This document shows positions 1 through 8,339 of a stretch of 64,000 nt of DNA, in pieces. The notes beneath the pieces are model-generated. The model was not told the DNA's origin, made no database searches, and saw nothing but the letters and a program-made list of their open reading frames with translations. Each line of letters opens with the position of its first letter. Positions within the stretch are counted from its first letter, which is position 1. Position numbers and translations under genes: made by a program. Source of the stretch: Pseudomonas sp. Choline-02u-1 (lineage in GTDB: Bacteria > Pseudomonadota > Gammaproteobacteria > Pseudomonadales > Pseudomonadaceae). The stretch is taken from contig NZ_PJBC01000061.1 of assembly GCF_002836515.1 (NCBI RefSeq), forward strand, positions 124,001 to 188,000, read 5' to 3'.

Positions 1-70
1 CCGTTACGCGCTGCTGGCACGTCTGCGAGGTCTTTTCCTCGGCGTTGCCGACATTTCGCTGCTGGGTTGA
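1..70 (+). CDS. glyS: Glycyl-tRNA synthetase beta subunit, C-terminal end (partial)
   Basis: Only the last 22 codons are in the window. Reading from base 2, the frame ends in GVADISLLG and a TGA at 68-70, which I recognise as the C-terminal tail of bacterial GlyS (the beta subunit, which binds tRNA-Gly in the alpha2beta2 enzyme). The gene continues off the left edge. The next gene, gmhB, starts about 10 bases later, so the two are probably co-transcribed, as in other pseudomonads. Confidence 0.85.
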   Translation, partial: RYALLARLRGLFLGVADISLLG

Positions 71-80
71 GGGACTGCTG

Positions 81-614
81 TTGAAACTGCTGATTCTCGA
101 TCGAGACGGGGTGATCAATTACGACTCCGATGCCTATATCAAGTCGGTAGAGGAGTGGATTCCGCTGCCCGGCTCGATCGAAGCGATCGCGCAGTTGAGC
201 AAGGCTGGCTGGACGGTGGCGGTGGCCACCAACCAGTCAGGCATTGCTCGTGGCTATTACGACCTCGCCACCCTCGAGGCCATGCACGCGCGCCTGCGCG
301 AGCTGGTCGCGGAGCAGGGCGGTGAAGTTGGCTTGATCGTGTACTGCCCGCATGGCCCGGACGAAGGTTGCGATTGCCGCAAACCGAAACCCGGAATGCT
401 CAAAGCCATTGCCGCGCATTACACGGTGCCGTTGACTAACGTCTGGTTTGTGGGCGACAGCCTTGGTGACCTGGAGGCCGCCAAAGCCGTCGATTCACAG
501 CCAGTTTTGGTGAAGACCGGAAAAGGCGAAAAGACTCAGGGCAAAACCCTGCCGGTTGGCACACTGATTTTTGACGATCTGGCGGCGATTGCCGCAGAAC
601 TTATCCACAACTAG
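81..614 (+). CDS. gmhB: D-glycero-beta-D-manno-heptose-1,7-bisphosphate 7-phosphatase
   Basis: A 177-residue HAD-superfamily phosphatase that removes the C7 phosphate of heptose bisphosphate on the way to ADP-heptose for the lipopolysaccharide inner core; cytosolic. The N-terminal LDRDGVIN carries the DxD nucleophile/acid pair, VATNQSG is HAD motif II, and the CPHGPDEGCDCRKPKPG segment is the zinc-binding loop typical of GmhB; FVGDSLGDLEAA supplies the last acidic motif. The likely start is TTG at 81, preceded by GAGGG at a usual distance; the open frame extends a little further upstream inside glyS. Length matches the family. Confidence 0.9.
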   Translation: MKLLILDRDGVINYDSDAYIKSVEEWIPLPGSIEAIAQLSKAGWTVAVATNQSGIARGYYDLATLEAMHARLRELVAEQGGEVGLIVYCPHGPDEGCDCRKPKPGMLKAIAAHYTVPLTNVWFVGDSLGDLEAAKAVDSQPVLVKTGKGEKTQGKTLPVGTLIFDDLAAIAAELIHN

Positions 615-697
615 AGTACTTCTGAATTTCCTGGCCAGGGATTGCTCGGGAGTGCGCTTGAACAGTCGGGCATTGCCCCGTAACGGTAACCGTCGCC

Positions 698-1477
698 ATG
701 TCGATACTGCGGGCCTTCAGAATTTTTCTTTTTTATCTGCTGCTGGGCACAACAGCGTTGCTGTGGTGCAGCCTGAGCTTTTTCATCGCGCCTTTTCTGT
801 CCTTCAAGGCGCGTTATCGTTTCATCAACGTATATTGGTGCCGTTGCGCCCTGTGGCTGACCAAGGTGTTCCTGGGCATCCGCTACGAAATCAAAGGCGC
901 GCAAAACGTGCCAGACCGGCCCTGCGTGATTCAATCGAACCACCAGAGCACTTGGGAGACATTCTTTCTCTCCGCTTATTTCTCGCCATTGAGCCAAGTG
1001 CTCAAGCGCGAATTGCTTTATGTGCCGTTCTTTGGCTGGGCCATGGCCATGTTGCGCCCGATCGCCATCGACCGCGACAACCCCAAAGCCGCACTCAAAC
1101 AAGTGGCGGCCAAAGGCGACGAACTGCTCAAGGACAACGTCTGGGTGCTGATTTTCCCGGAAGGCACCCGAGTCCCTTACGGTACCGTCGGCAAATTCTC
1201 CCGCAGTGGCAGCGCATTGGCAGTGAATGCGGCACTTCCAGTGCTGCCGATTGCACACAATGCCGGCAAATTCTGGCCGAAAATCGGCTGGGGCAAACAG
1301 GCTGGAGTGATCACCGTAGTCATCGGCGAACCGATGTACGCCGAAGGCAGCGGGCCGCGCGCCATTGCAGATCTGAATGACCGTGTACAAGCGTGGAACG
1401 AGAAAACCCAACGCGAAATGGGCTCACTGCCCCCGGCGCCCCAGGCACCGGTCGCGAACGATCGACTGGCTGTCTGA
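698..1477 (+). CDS. plsC: 1-acyl-sn-glycerol-3-phosphate acyltransferase
   Basis: A 259-residue inner-membrane acyltransferase making phosphatidic acid from lysophosphatidate. The N-terminal 35 residues are hydrophobic (one or two membrane segments). The acyltransferase motifs are present: SNHQSTWETFF (the catalytic His of the NHx4-type block; the usual Asp position is Glu), RPIAIDRDNP, and FPEGTRVPYG (glycerol-phosphate binding). The C-terminal tail after about residue 240 is Pro/Ala-rich and probably disordered. It follows gmhB by 83 bases in the same direction and ends before a strong hairpin, so it is probably the last gene of the glyS-gmhB-plsC run. Confidence 0.9.
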   Translation: MSILRAFRIFLFYLLLGTTALLWCSLSFFIAPFLSFKARYRFINVYWCRCALWLTKVFLGIRYEIKGAQNVPDRPCVIQSNHQSTWETFFLSAYFSPLSQVLKRELLYVPFFGWAMAMLRPIAIDRDNPKAALKQVAAKGDELLKDNVWVLIFPEGTRVPYGTVGKFSRSGSALAVNAALPVLPIAHNAGKFWPKIGWGKQAGVITVVIGEPMYAEGSGPRAIADLNDRVQAWNEKTQREMGSLPPAPQAPVANDRLAV

Positions 1478-1605
1478 TTTTTGTGGATAACCTGTGTACG
1501 CTTTCGTCGCAATTGGCCGCAATCGCTCCATAACTTATTGATTTTTCTCTATATTTCTAAATCGAAAAGTTAGGCTGAATCCGTGCATAAGTTTTATTCG
1601 GATGT

Positions 1606-1636
1606 AAAAAAACCGGCTGTTATAGCCGGTTTTTTT
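1606..1636. terminator. Bidirectional rho-independent terminator
   Basis: An A-run, the stem ACCGGCT / AGCCGGT with a small loop, then a run of seven Ts. The A and T tracts on both sides let it serve plsC on the plus strand and the sensor kinase gene (stop at 1645) on the minus strand. Confidence 0.85.
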
Positions 1637-1644
1637 GTGCCTCT

Positions 1645-3180
1645 TCATTCTGCAATCAGCGGCAAATCGATCCGGAACGTGGTGCCCGTATCAACCACGC
1701 TGTGGCACTCGATCACGCCACCATGATGATCAATAACAGCCTTGACCATCGACAGACCCAAGCCCACGCCGTCAATGCCCTGGGCCGAGGAGAAGCGTCG
1801 ATACTGGCTGAACAGGTCAGGCAATTCATCGGCGGCAATTCCTTTGCCCTGATCCGTCAACTCGCAGCGCAGCCACTGCCCGTGACAACTGACCTTCAGT
1901 TGCACAATGCTGTCTGCCGGGCTGTATTTGATTGCGTTCTCCAGCAGGTTGAACAGCGCGCGCGTCAGCAAACCCTGATCGGCCAGAAGCAGCCGCTCCT
2001 GACATTCTTCATCGACATGATTGAGCAGCTCGATGCCTTTCTGCTGTGCGATGGGCAGGGCTTGATCCAGTACGTCCAATACCAGCATCGCGAACAGCGT
2101 CGGTCGGAACTGATAGGTTTCGGACTCGGCCCGTGCCAGCAGGACAAACCCATCGGTCAGATCCAGCGCGCGACGAACCTGGCGCTCGATCTGCTCGAAT
2201 AAAGGCGCATCGGCGCCCGCCTGGTGACGGTGGACATCGAGCAGAGCGAGGATGGCCGAATGAGGCGCGCGCAGGTCATGGGAAAGAAAGCGCAGCAGAA
2301 CGCCGCGTTGTTCCTCGGCGGCACGTTCGGCACTCAAGTCCGTCAGGCTGAGCAACCAACCAATCGGCGTATCGCCGTCCACCGGCAGCAGCGCCGCTCT
2401 TTCGAGACGCAGACTGCGCTCCTTGTGATCGCGAAATTCCAGCAGCGCCAGCGTCGCCAGCGCCGGTCGCGGGGCTGTGGATAATTCCGGATAACCGAGC
2501 CGTGCCAGTTGATCGAGTACGTCATCGCCCACCAAGGGATCTTCGAACAACTCGCGCGCCTTGCGATTGCCCAGCAGGATCTTGCCCTGCGGATCGCTGA
2601 TCAGCGTTGCCACCGGCAGATATTCCAGGCCATCGGCAATGAAGCGTCGGGTATCGCGGGTGCGGCTCATGGCTTGTTCGAGCGCCATGATCTGGCCCTG
2701 CAACCGGTCAGCGCCGGTGAAGCGGGTCCGGCGTCGCTCCGGGAAGACTTTCGGTTCGCTGTCCAGACGTGCCAGCTCCCAGCCGAAGTAGGTCAGCACC
2801 ACACTCAGGCGCCGCCAGTTCCAGATCAGGTAACCGAACAACATGCCCAACGCCGCAGACGTGGGCGACCACCAGTAACGGATCTCGGCAAGCAGGGCGC
2901 TGCCAATCAGCGCACAGGCCATGCCGATCAAGGTCACCCACAGCGCCCAACGCGGGCGCCACAGCAATAACCCCAGCACACACGCGACCATCACCACCGA
3001 CAACAGCGCGCCGAGCACCGGCGATGGATTGTGCAGATTGACCTGAGCGCGATAAGACAGCAAGGCAGTCAGCGGCAACAGCACCAGACTTATCCACAAC
3101 CATTCCTGAACCAGCCGCCGGAACAGCCGCTGTACCTGGCTCGGCACACGACTTTCAGGTCGACGTTGAGGCTTATGCAT
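1645..3180 (-). CDS. Membrane sensor histidine kinase with PAS-like domain
   Basis: A 511-residue kinase. Residues about 25-45, 55-75, 80-98 and 105-122 are hydrophobic and predict four membrane spans with almost no periplasmic domain. After a linker, a PAS-like region (about 175-295: FIADGLEYLPVATLISD ... GKILLGNRKARELF) precedes the HisKA box FLSHDLRAPHSAIL (phospho-acceptor His), the N box NLLENAIKYSP, and the G boxes DQGKGI and GVGLGLSMVKAV. It is divergent from the response regulator gene at 3345, its likely partner. Similar kinases in pseudomonads often carry a periplasmic CHASE2 domain between the first two spans; none is present here. Confidence 0.88.
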   Translation of the reverse strand: MHKPQRRPESRVPSQVQRLFRRLVQEWLWISLVLLPLTALLSYRAQVNLHNPSPVLGALLSVVMVACVLGLLLWRPRWALWVTLIGMACALIGSALLAEIRYWWSPTSAALGMLFGYLIWNWRRLSVVLTYFGWELARLDSEPKVFPERRRTRFTGADRLQGQIMALEQAMSRTRDTRRFIADGLEYLPVATLISDPQGKILLGNRKARELFEDPLVGDDVLDQLARLGYPELSTAPRPALATLALLEFRDHKERSLRLERAALLPVDGDTPIGWLLSLTDLSAERAAEEQRGVLLRFLSHDLRAPHSAILALLDVHRHQAGADAPLFEQIERQVRRALDLTDGFVLLARAESETYQFRPTLFAMLVLDVLDQALPIAQQKGIELLNHVDEECQERLLLADQGLLTRALFNLLENAIKYSPADSIVQLKVSCHGQWLRCELTDQGKGIAADELPDLFSQYRRFSSAQGIDGVGLGLSMVKAVIDHHGGVIECHSVVDTGTTFRIDLPLIAE

Positions 3181-3344
3181 GGCGCAAACGGCAGGGCAGG
3201 GTGGATGATTTCATAGGTCTCAGGTCTGAGGCTCGGACTCGAAGAATCATAGCGGACACCGACCATCGACGGGCCGCTTCTTTCATAGCGGCTGTAGAGT
3301 CGTTATTGTCGACATCCCAGCCCCAGCGACAAGGAACACCGCCG

Positions 3345-4064
3345 ATGCGCGTTGCCATTCTGGACGACGAACCCGCCGAACTGCGCCGGGTCGAGCAGAC
3401 CCTGGAGCAAATGGCCGAGGTTGGAGAACAGCCGTGGTCACTGCACAGCTTCGAGCGCGGCGAAGACTTGTTGCGCTATCTGCGCCGGGAGACGTTTGAC
3501 CTGCTGATCCTCGACTGGCAACTTCCCGACCTCACAGGTCTGGCGCTGCTGCGCTGGACCCGCGAACACATGGACGCGCCACCGGCGGCGATCATGCTCA
3601 CCAGCCGCGACGGCGAGAACGATATCGTTCAAGCCTTGAATGCCGGAGCGGACGACTATGTCAGCAAGCCGTTTCGACCCAACGAGTTGAAGGCGAGGGT
3701 GGCAGCGGTATTGCGTCGGCATAGCCAGCCACGCAACGCGGCGGGAGAAGTACAGACGTTTCACGATCTGACTTTTGACGACGCCGAGTTAACCGTCACT
3801 CGGGAAGGCAAACCGATCCTCATGACGGAGCGCGAATACCGGCTGGCGCGGTGTCTGTTCAGCAATCTGGGTCGGCCGTTGTCGCGGGACTATCTGTATG
3901 AACGCTTCTGGCCGAACGAAGAGACGACGTCCTCGCGGCCGCTGGATACGCACATCTACCGGCTGCGCAACAAGCTGGGGCTTACGGCGGATCGGGGTTG
4001 GCAGTTACTGACGATTTATGGGTATGGGTATCGGTTGGAAAGTGTGGCAACCGGGAATGAATAA
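3345..4064 (+). CDS. OmpR-family two-component response regulator
   Basis: A 239-residue regulator with a receiver domain (MRVAILDDEPAE acidic pocket, phospho-Asp in DLLILDWQLPD, Thr/Ser in IMLTSRDG, Lys in YVSKPF) and a C-terminal winged helix (about 140-232, ending LLTIYGYGYRLE). The start at 3345 is preceded by AAGGA at good spacing; an open frame upstream to 3201 is not needed. It lies 164 bases from the divergently oriented sensor kinase, so the pair shares an intergenic control region. Target genes cannot be read from the sequence. Confidence 0.92.
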   Translation: MRVAILDDEPAELRRVEQTLEQMAEVGEQPWSLHSFERGEDLLRYLRRETFDLLILDWQLPDLTGLALLRWTREHMDAPPAAIMLTSRDGENDIVQALNAGADDYVSKPFRPNELKARVAAVLRRHSQPRNAAGEVQTFHDLTFDDAELTVTREGKPILMTEREYRLARCLFSNLGRPLSRDYLYERFWPNEETTSSRPLDTHIYRLRNKLGLTADRGWQLLTIYGYGYRLESVATGNE

Positions 4065-4131
4065 GCGGCAACGACCGGTAAGCTTATCAATCATGGAGAA
4101 GGTTTCGAGGCACTGACTGTGCACGCCGAGA

Positions 4132-4326
4132 TCAATCGGGCCGGACGCTTATTGGCTTGCGCCATGTGTAATAGAGAAACACCACGGCCAGCAGGGTGAA
4201 GGGGACGGCAGTGACGGGAGCAAATCCTGAGACTATGTAGCCCGCTGTTCCACCCACGCCAATTGCCAATGCAAGAAAGAAGAAATCACTCTTTATATGT
4301 GAGCTTCGGATAACACTTTTTAGCAT
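4132..4326 (-). CDS. Small two-span membrane protein, unknown function
   Basis: A 64-residue protein with a charged N-terminus (MLKSVIRSSHIKSD), a hydrophobic stretch about residues 15-35 and another at about 38-55, then a short basic/acidic tail. The start is supported by a strong GGAGG ribosome site 8 bases upstream. No family recognised. It sits between the response regulator and the AraC-type regulator and is read on the same strand as the biosynthetic cluster, but about 300 bases beyond the AraC gene. Confidence 0.55.
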   Translation of the reverse strand: MLKSVIRSSHIKSDFFFLALAIGVGGTAGYIVSGFAPVTAVPFTLLAVVFLYYTWRKPISVRPD

Positions 4327-4494
4327 CTTCGTTTTCCTCCGCGAAGTTATACATCGCGATACTGTGCGCGCCGCGTGAATATTGTTTTGGCAGTAGTGAC
4401 GTCGCTCGACGACAAAGCCCCCCGATTACCGAAGCGTAGGAGAACTTTTAAATTCTGGTTGATTCCAGAGGAAGTGGAAAAGCTGTGGGGCACT

Positions 4495-4530
4495 GGCTGC
4501 GACTGCGACTGCGACTGCGACTGCAACTGC
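4495..4530. repeat. Hexanucleotide tandem repeat (GACTGC)
   Basis: Six tandem copies of a hexamer: ggctgc, four perfect gactgc, then aactgc. It lies in the 301-base gap (4327-4627) between the small membrane protein and the AraC regulator. Open frames crossing it would encode CD or QS repeats, but neither has a convincing ribosome site or family, so I treat the gap as non-coding apart from this repeat. Confidence 0.8.
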
Positions 4531-4627
4531 AACAATATCGCAATTTGTGCAGTCACCATTTTGCGTGAGTATTCGCGAAATAACGGATCGAGAAAATCAC
4601 AGTGCCCTCACACTCAGACCAACCTAC

Positions 4628-5446
4628 TCAAATCAGATCCCTGTCCCTCGAGCGGCACCAGCGCGCAGGTGATACTCCGAATGCTTTTTTGAACTGCTTG
4701 GTCATATGGCTTTGATCAAAAAAACCTGCTTCAACCGAGGCTTCCACCAGCGACCTACCTGCAAAGATTGCGGCTTTTACTCGATCCAGTCGCCGCATTG
4801 TCAGGTAGCGGTGTGGACTTGTACCGAAGTAGACCCGATAGTCCTTGGATAAACTCCATTTGTCTCGCCCAGTACACTCGGCAAGATCATCCAGGCTGAC
4901 TGGTTGCTGCAGATTATCGTTCATGTATTCACGAGCTCTATCGGCCGCCGTGAAACAACTGGCACCTGTAGCTGCACGCTCGCCACATACAGCCTGCAGC
5001 GTGGTGAAGAGTTGAAAGATAGCGTCATCTTCCTCCAGCGGATCAAGGGGGTCATCCAGCGCAGAGAGGATATTGTCAGTCGCAGCAGCGAACCGCGGAT
5101 CATTTGAAATGCCCCCTTTCAGGAACGGCAGGGGCTTACCGTGCAGTACCTGTTGAGCCAGCTCTGGGGTGATATAGAGCATTCGATAACGGAACCCCGA
5201 ATCGCTACCGGCATGGCCGTCATGCTCTTCATCGGGATGCAGGACAAGGGTTTCCCCTGGCAGGCTATTTCGATTTTCCCCACGATAGCGAAAGCTTTGC
5301 ACGCCCGACAGCGTCCGGCCAATGGCGTAAGTGTCATGCCGATGAGGGTCAAAACCATGGGCGCTGAAAAATGCTTCCAACCGCTCGAGTTTTGAGGTGT
5401 GAGGCGAATGTCGTACCCAATCCTTTGGAGATGGAAGCTCAATCAT
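4628..5446 (-). CDS. AraC-family transcriptional regulator
   Basis: A 272-residue AraC-type activator: an N-terminal cupin-like effector domain (residues about 15-100, with HRHDTYAIGRTLSGV and LHPDEEHDG) and a C-terminal double helix-turn-helix (about 165-265, with LAECTGRDKWSLSKDYR and the signature GFFDQSHMTKQFKKAFG). The start at the Met before IELPSPKDW is preferred; the open frame runs on upstream but that part has no similarity to the family. It is the last gene on this strand before the hexamer repeat, 166 bases after the oxidoreductase. AraC regulators of this type often sit beside LysE exporters and control them, so it may regulate the cluster upstream. Confidence 0.85.
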   Translation of the reverse strand: MIELPSPKDWVRHSPHTSKLERLEAFFSAHGFDPHRHDTYAIGRTLSGVQSFRYRGENRNSLPGETLVLHPDEEHDGHAGSDSGFRYRMLYITPELAQQVLHGKPLPFLKGGISNDPRFAAATDNILSALDDPLDPLEEDDAIFQLFTTLQAVCGERAATGASCFTAADRAREYMNDNLQQPVSLDDLAECTGRDKWSLSKDYRVYFGTSPHRYLTMRRLDRVKAAIFAGRSLVEASVEAGFFDQSHMTKQFKKAFGVSPARWCRSRDRDLI

Positions 5447-5612
5447 GGCCGGTTCACCTGGCTTTTGAATATTCCTGACATAGTGCTGATCCTTAGCTGA
5501 ATGGTCTAACGTCTGACGATTGGCAGGAAAACAAGCGTTTCCAGCTTTCAGGAAGCTAGCACCGCGCTGTCTTTTTTTGAAGAGCAGACTACTTCCCATC
5601 CGCAGCTTCAAC

Positions 5613-6596
5613 CTAAGGTATGAGTACGATAGACCCCGTCGTGTTACGACTCTCCAACAACGCGTGTGCTCGCTCGGCTTCTGAAAGCGCAAAGGTAGTA
5701 CCCACTCGAACCTTCATACCCTCACGCAGGCATTGGAAAAACTCTTCTGCAAGGCTTCGCAATACCGCCGAATCGCTGATGTAGTCGAACAATATGGGCC
5801 GACTGACCGTAAGTGACCCAGCGCGGGCCAGTTGCGCCAACGCCACGTTTTCAACGGGCCCTGATGAGTTGCCAAAACTGATGAGATGTCCGCATGGAGC
5901 AGTGGAGTCCAGCGAGGCCTGCCAAGTAGAGCGTCCGACTGAATCGTAGACGAATTTCGCCCCTTGAGCGCCTGTTAACTGCCGCGCCTGGTGAGCGATG
6001 TCTTCGCCAGCAAGGATCGTCGCCCAGGCTCCCGCCGAACGCGCCAATTGCGCCTTGGCTTCAGTTGAGACTACGCCTATCAGGCGGATGCCTTTGCGCT
6101 TGGCGTATTGGCATGCCAGCAAGCCCACACCGCCGGCTGCGGCATGAAAAAGAACCGTATCGCCGCTCTTCGGCTGACTGACCTTATTAAACAGGCAGAT
6201 CGTTGTAAGCCCCTTCAGCAACCCGCCCGCGGCGGTTGTGAAACTGACATCGTCCGGCAGGTGAACCAGTCGGGTTTGATCTACACAGAGTTGCGTAGCA
6301 TAAGCACCAAGCGACGATTGAACGTAAGCAACCCTGTCCCCGACCCGAAAGTGCGTCACATCCTCTGCGCATTCGATCACTGTACCGGCGCCCTCGGTTC
6401 CCAATCCTGAGGGCAATGCCGGAGGGGGATACAAGCCGGAGCGAAAATAGGTGTCGATAAAATTCACACCGATCGCCTGATTGCGGATTCTCACTTCTCC
6501 CGGGCACAACGGGTTGACGGTCGAAGACTGGTACTCAAGTACGGAAGGCGACCCGTGGGAATGGAAGATCACTCGTAATGCTTCATCAGTATTCAT
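5613..6596 (-). CDS. NADPH:quinone oxidoreductase (zeta-crystallin type, MDR)
   Basis: A 327-residue medium-chain dehydrogenase/reductase without the zinc ligands, like Qor. It has an N-terminal GroES-like domain (PLCPGEVRIRNQAIGVNFID, residues about 28-47) and a Rossmann domain with the nucleotide motif HAAAGGVGLLACQYAK (about 150-165). Its start ATG overlaps the stop of the upstream LysE gene (ATGA), so the two are translationally coupled and it is probably part of the biosynthetic operon. Its role there is unknown: a reductive tailoring step or aldehyde/quinone detoxification are both possible. Confidence 0.85.
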   Translation of the reverse strand: MNTDEALRVIFHSHGSPSVLEYQSSTVNPLCPGEVRIRNQAIGVNFIDTYFRSGLYPPPALPSGLGTEGAGTVIECAEDVTHFRVGDRVAYVQSSLGAYATQLCVDQTRLVHLPDDVSFTTAAGGLLKGLTTICLFNKVSQPKSGDTVLFHAAAGGVGLLACQYAKRKGIRLIGVVSTEAKAQLARSAGAWATILAGEDIAHQARQLTGAQGAKFVYDSVGRSTWQASLDSTAPCGHLISFGNSSGPVENVALAQLARAGSLTVSRPILFDYISDSAVLRSLAEEFFQCLREGMKVRVGTTFALSEAERAHALLESRNTTGSIVLIP

Positions 6597-7189
6597 TCAA
6601 GTGCCGATAAGGTCAGGTAAATGGAAAACGAAAGCAGTGACAGCCCGATCAGCTTGGGCACGCAGAGCTGCATGGCATGGCTTGGTGCTGTCCGCACGAC
6701 CTGCCCCAGCCAGGCCCAGGCAAGCCCGATCGGTACCACGATCAGGACAAAGGACAGCAGCGCCCAACTATAGAGTTGCGCCGTTCCATAAACTTCTCGT
6801 GGGAATACCGCAGAGGCAAACAGGAGGGCCTTGGGATTAAGCAGCGTGGCGGTCAGCAGTGACTTTGGGCTCACTGCCGGGCGGCGGGACCCGCTCGCCA
6901 TTAGCTTCGTTGTAGCAATGCGCGCAGCCAGGTAAGCGAGGTAAGCCGCGCACAGTAACTTCACGGCTGTTCCCACACCCGGGTACCGTGCGGATAACGC
7001 TATGAGTACGAACCCCCAGGCGCTGATTGCAATGCTGTAGCCCAACGCTTCAGTGGCGATCAGCGGCAAAGTTCTGGCTGGGCCGCAGGTGTAACCGGAT
7101 GTCATCAGCAAAGTGTTGGTAGGGCCAGGCATCATCAAAATCAACGATGCACCTGTGGTGATGTTGAGAAACACGTGAATGAAATCCAT
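6593..7189 (-). CDS. LysE/RhtB-family amino acid exporter (second copy in cluster)
   Basis: A 198-residue inner-membrane exporter with about six hydrophobic segments and the family hallmark near the N-terminus (LILMMPGPTNTLLM, residues about 16-29), plus LLTATLLNPKALLF in mid-protein. The start chosen is the Met before DFIHVFLN, which gives the usual LysE length; the open frame continues upstream into the thioesterase gene. It follows the thioesterase by 20 bases and overlaps the oxidoreductase by 4. LysE proteins export amino acids and analogues, which fits export of an amino-acid-like product. Confidence 0.87.
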   Translation of the reverse strand: MDFIHVFLNITTGASLILMMPGPTNTLLMTSGYTCGPARTLPLIATEALGYSIAISAWGFVLIALSARYPGVGTAVKLLCAAYLAYLAARIATTKLMASGSRRPAVSPKSLLTATLLNPKALLFASAVFPREVYGTAQLYSWALLSFVLIVVPIGLAWAWLGQVVRTAPSHAMQLCVPKLIGLSLLSFSIYLTLSALE

Positions 7190-7209
7190 TTCAAAGGCAA
7201 TCCGTTGAG

Positions 7210-7953
7210 TTACAAGGCGATAAAATTTCGCAGGCTTTCCATGACCTTCGGCAGGTTCTGACGAACGAAAAAGTGGTCGCCGGGAAACATTTGCTGGAAA
7301 CAATTCCCCTTGGTTTTGCTGGACCATGCTTTTAAACCGGCGATCGGAACAGAAGGGTCGGCATCGCCGCCGATGGCAAGAACGGGTATCGAAACCGGAT
7401 CAGCGTCAGCGAGATTGATGCTTTCTGAAAGGGCGAAGTCGCTACGCAGGGTCCTCAGGGCAATCGCACGTAAGCCCGGGTTTGCCGCAACTTCATGAGG
7501 AAGGCCTCCGAGCCCCATGATGTAGTCCATGAACTGCTCGTCAGTCATCGTTGATGAATGCAGTCGATCGGCGGGAGCTGCGGAACTTGCACACGCCGTA
7601 AGCGACACTATCTGCGCATCGGGATAAAGAGTGTCGCAGTGAGTGGTGAATTTATGCGCGATGCCAGCTCCCAGGCTGTACCCGAACAGGTGCAATGGCA
7701 GATCAAACAGATCGCTGGCAGCCTGCATCAATGGCGGTAAAAGTTCATTGATATCGGTGATGAACAACTCGCCGAAACGTGCTTCCCGTCCCGGAAGCTG
7801 TATGGCGCAAACTTCAATTTGCGGACCTAGTAGCGATTGCCAGTCCCTGTAGAACGAAGCGCTACCGCCGCCAAACGGAAAACAAAGCAATCGACTTTGA
7901 GCTGTCGGCTGCACGGTTCTCTGTAACCATCTGGTCGAGGATGGGCTACTCAT
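7210..7953 (-). CDS. Type II thioesterase (alpha/beta hydrolase)
   Basis: A 247-residue TEII of the kind that serves carrier-protein assembly lines. It shows the family N-terminus (LLCFPFGGGSASFYRDW, about 22-38), IQLPGREARF (51-60), the nucleophile elbow GYSLGAG with Ser93, an Asp in IGGDADPSVP, and the catalytic His in PGDHFFV. The start is ATG at 7953, which overlaps the end of the cupin gene by 8 bases; a longer frame would lie inside the cupin gene. In the cluster it could release the modified aminoacyl group from the free carrier protein or clear misloaded carriers. Confidence 0.88.
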   Translation of the reverse strand: MSSPSSTRWLQRTVQPTAQSRLLCFPFGGGSASFYRDWQSLLGPQIEVCAIQLPGREARFGELFITDINELLPPLMQAASDLFDLPLHLFGYSLGAGIAHKFTTHCDTLYPDAQIVSLTACASSAAPADRLHSSTMTDEQFMDYIMGLGGLPHEVAANPGLRAIALRTLRSDFALSESINLADADPVSIPVLAIGGDADPSVPIAGLKAWSSKTKGNCFQQMFPGDHFFVRQNLPKVMESLRNFIAL

Positions 7954-8338
7954 CGTGCGCCTCGACCGGCGGCTCGAAATAGGCATTGCCATTCGCTGCG
8001 AACCAGTCGCGACGGGGCGGCGTAAACACGTCAAGGTCGACGGTGTCCTCCAGGCACTCTGCAGCGTGCGGAATATTGGCTGGAAAGTGCAGAACGTCTC
8101 CCGCGCACAAGATAGTGCTTTGTTCCATTTCCAGTCCGTAAGTGAAGCGGATTTTGCCTTTGAGGATATAAGTCATCTGTTCGTTGGGATGACTGTGATG
8201 CTTAACGATGGCGCCGGCCTTCATTGTCAGCTTGACCATCATCAATTCATTACCGCCGATGATCTGGCGGGCTATCAGGTCGCTCAACTGCTCTACCGGG
8301 ACGGTGTCCCAATTGGTCACAGGCTGTTGCTTGTGCAT
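7946..8338 (-). CDS. Single-domain cupin protein
   Basis: A 130-residue cupin. Motif 1 is HHSHPNEQMTYILKGK (two His, a Glu-like position and Gly) and motif 2 is GDVLHFPANIPHAAEC, with His residues in metal-binding positions. An unusual conserved-looking tail VDLDVFTPPRRDW follows. The start at 8338 is supported by AAGGA 7 bases upstream; an in-frame ATG 18 bases earlier would overlap the LysE gene. It is separated by 1 base from the upstream LysE stop and overlaps the thioesterase start. Small cupins can be dioxygenases, isomerases or sensors; which one cannot be told here. Confidence 0.85.
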   Translation of the reverse strand: MHKQQPVTNWDTVPVEQLSDLIARQIIGGNELMMVKLTMKAGAIVKHHSHPNEQMTYILKGKIRFTYGLEMEQSTILCAGDVLHFPANIPHAAECLEDTVDLDVFTPPRRDWFAANGNAYFEPPVEAHDE

Positions 8339-8339
8339 G

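Noticed and set aside
571..1411. Large alternative frames over plsC on both strands
   Set aside because: They overlap plsC fully, which has clear acyltransferase motifs; the alternatives have none.
4375..4692. A 105-codon frame with CDCDCDC repeats, and its antisense QSQSQS frame
   Set aside because: Both are produced by the GACTGC repeat; neither has a convincing start site, and the first runs into the AraC gene on the other strand.
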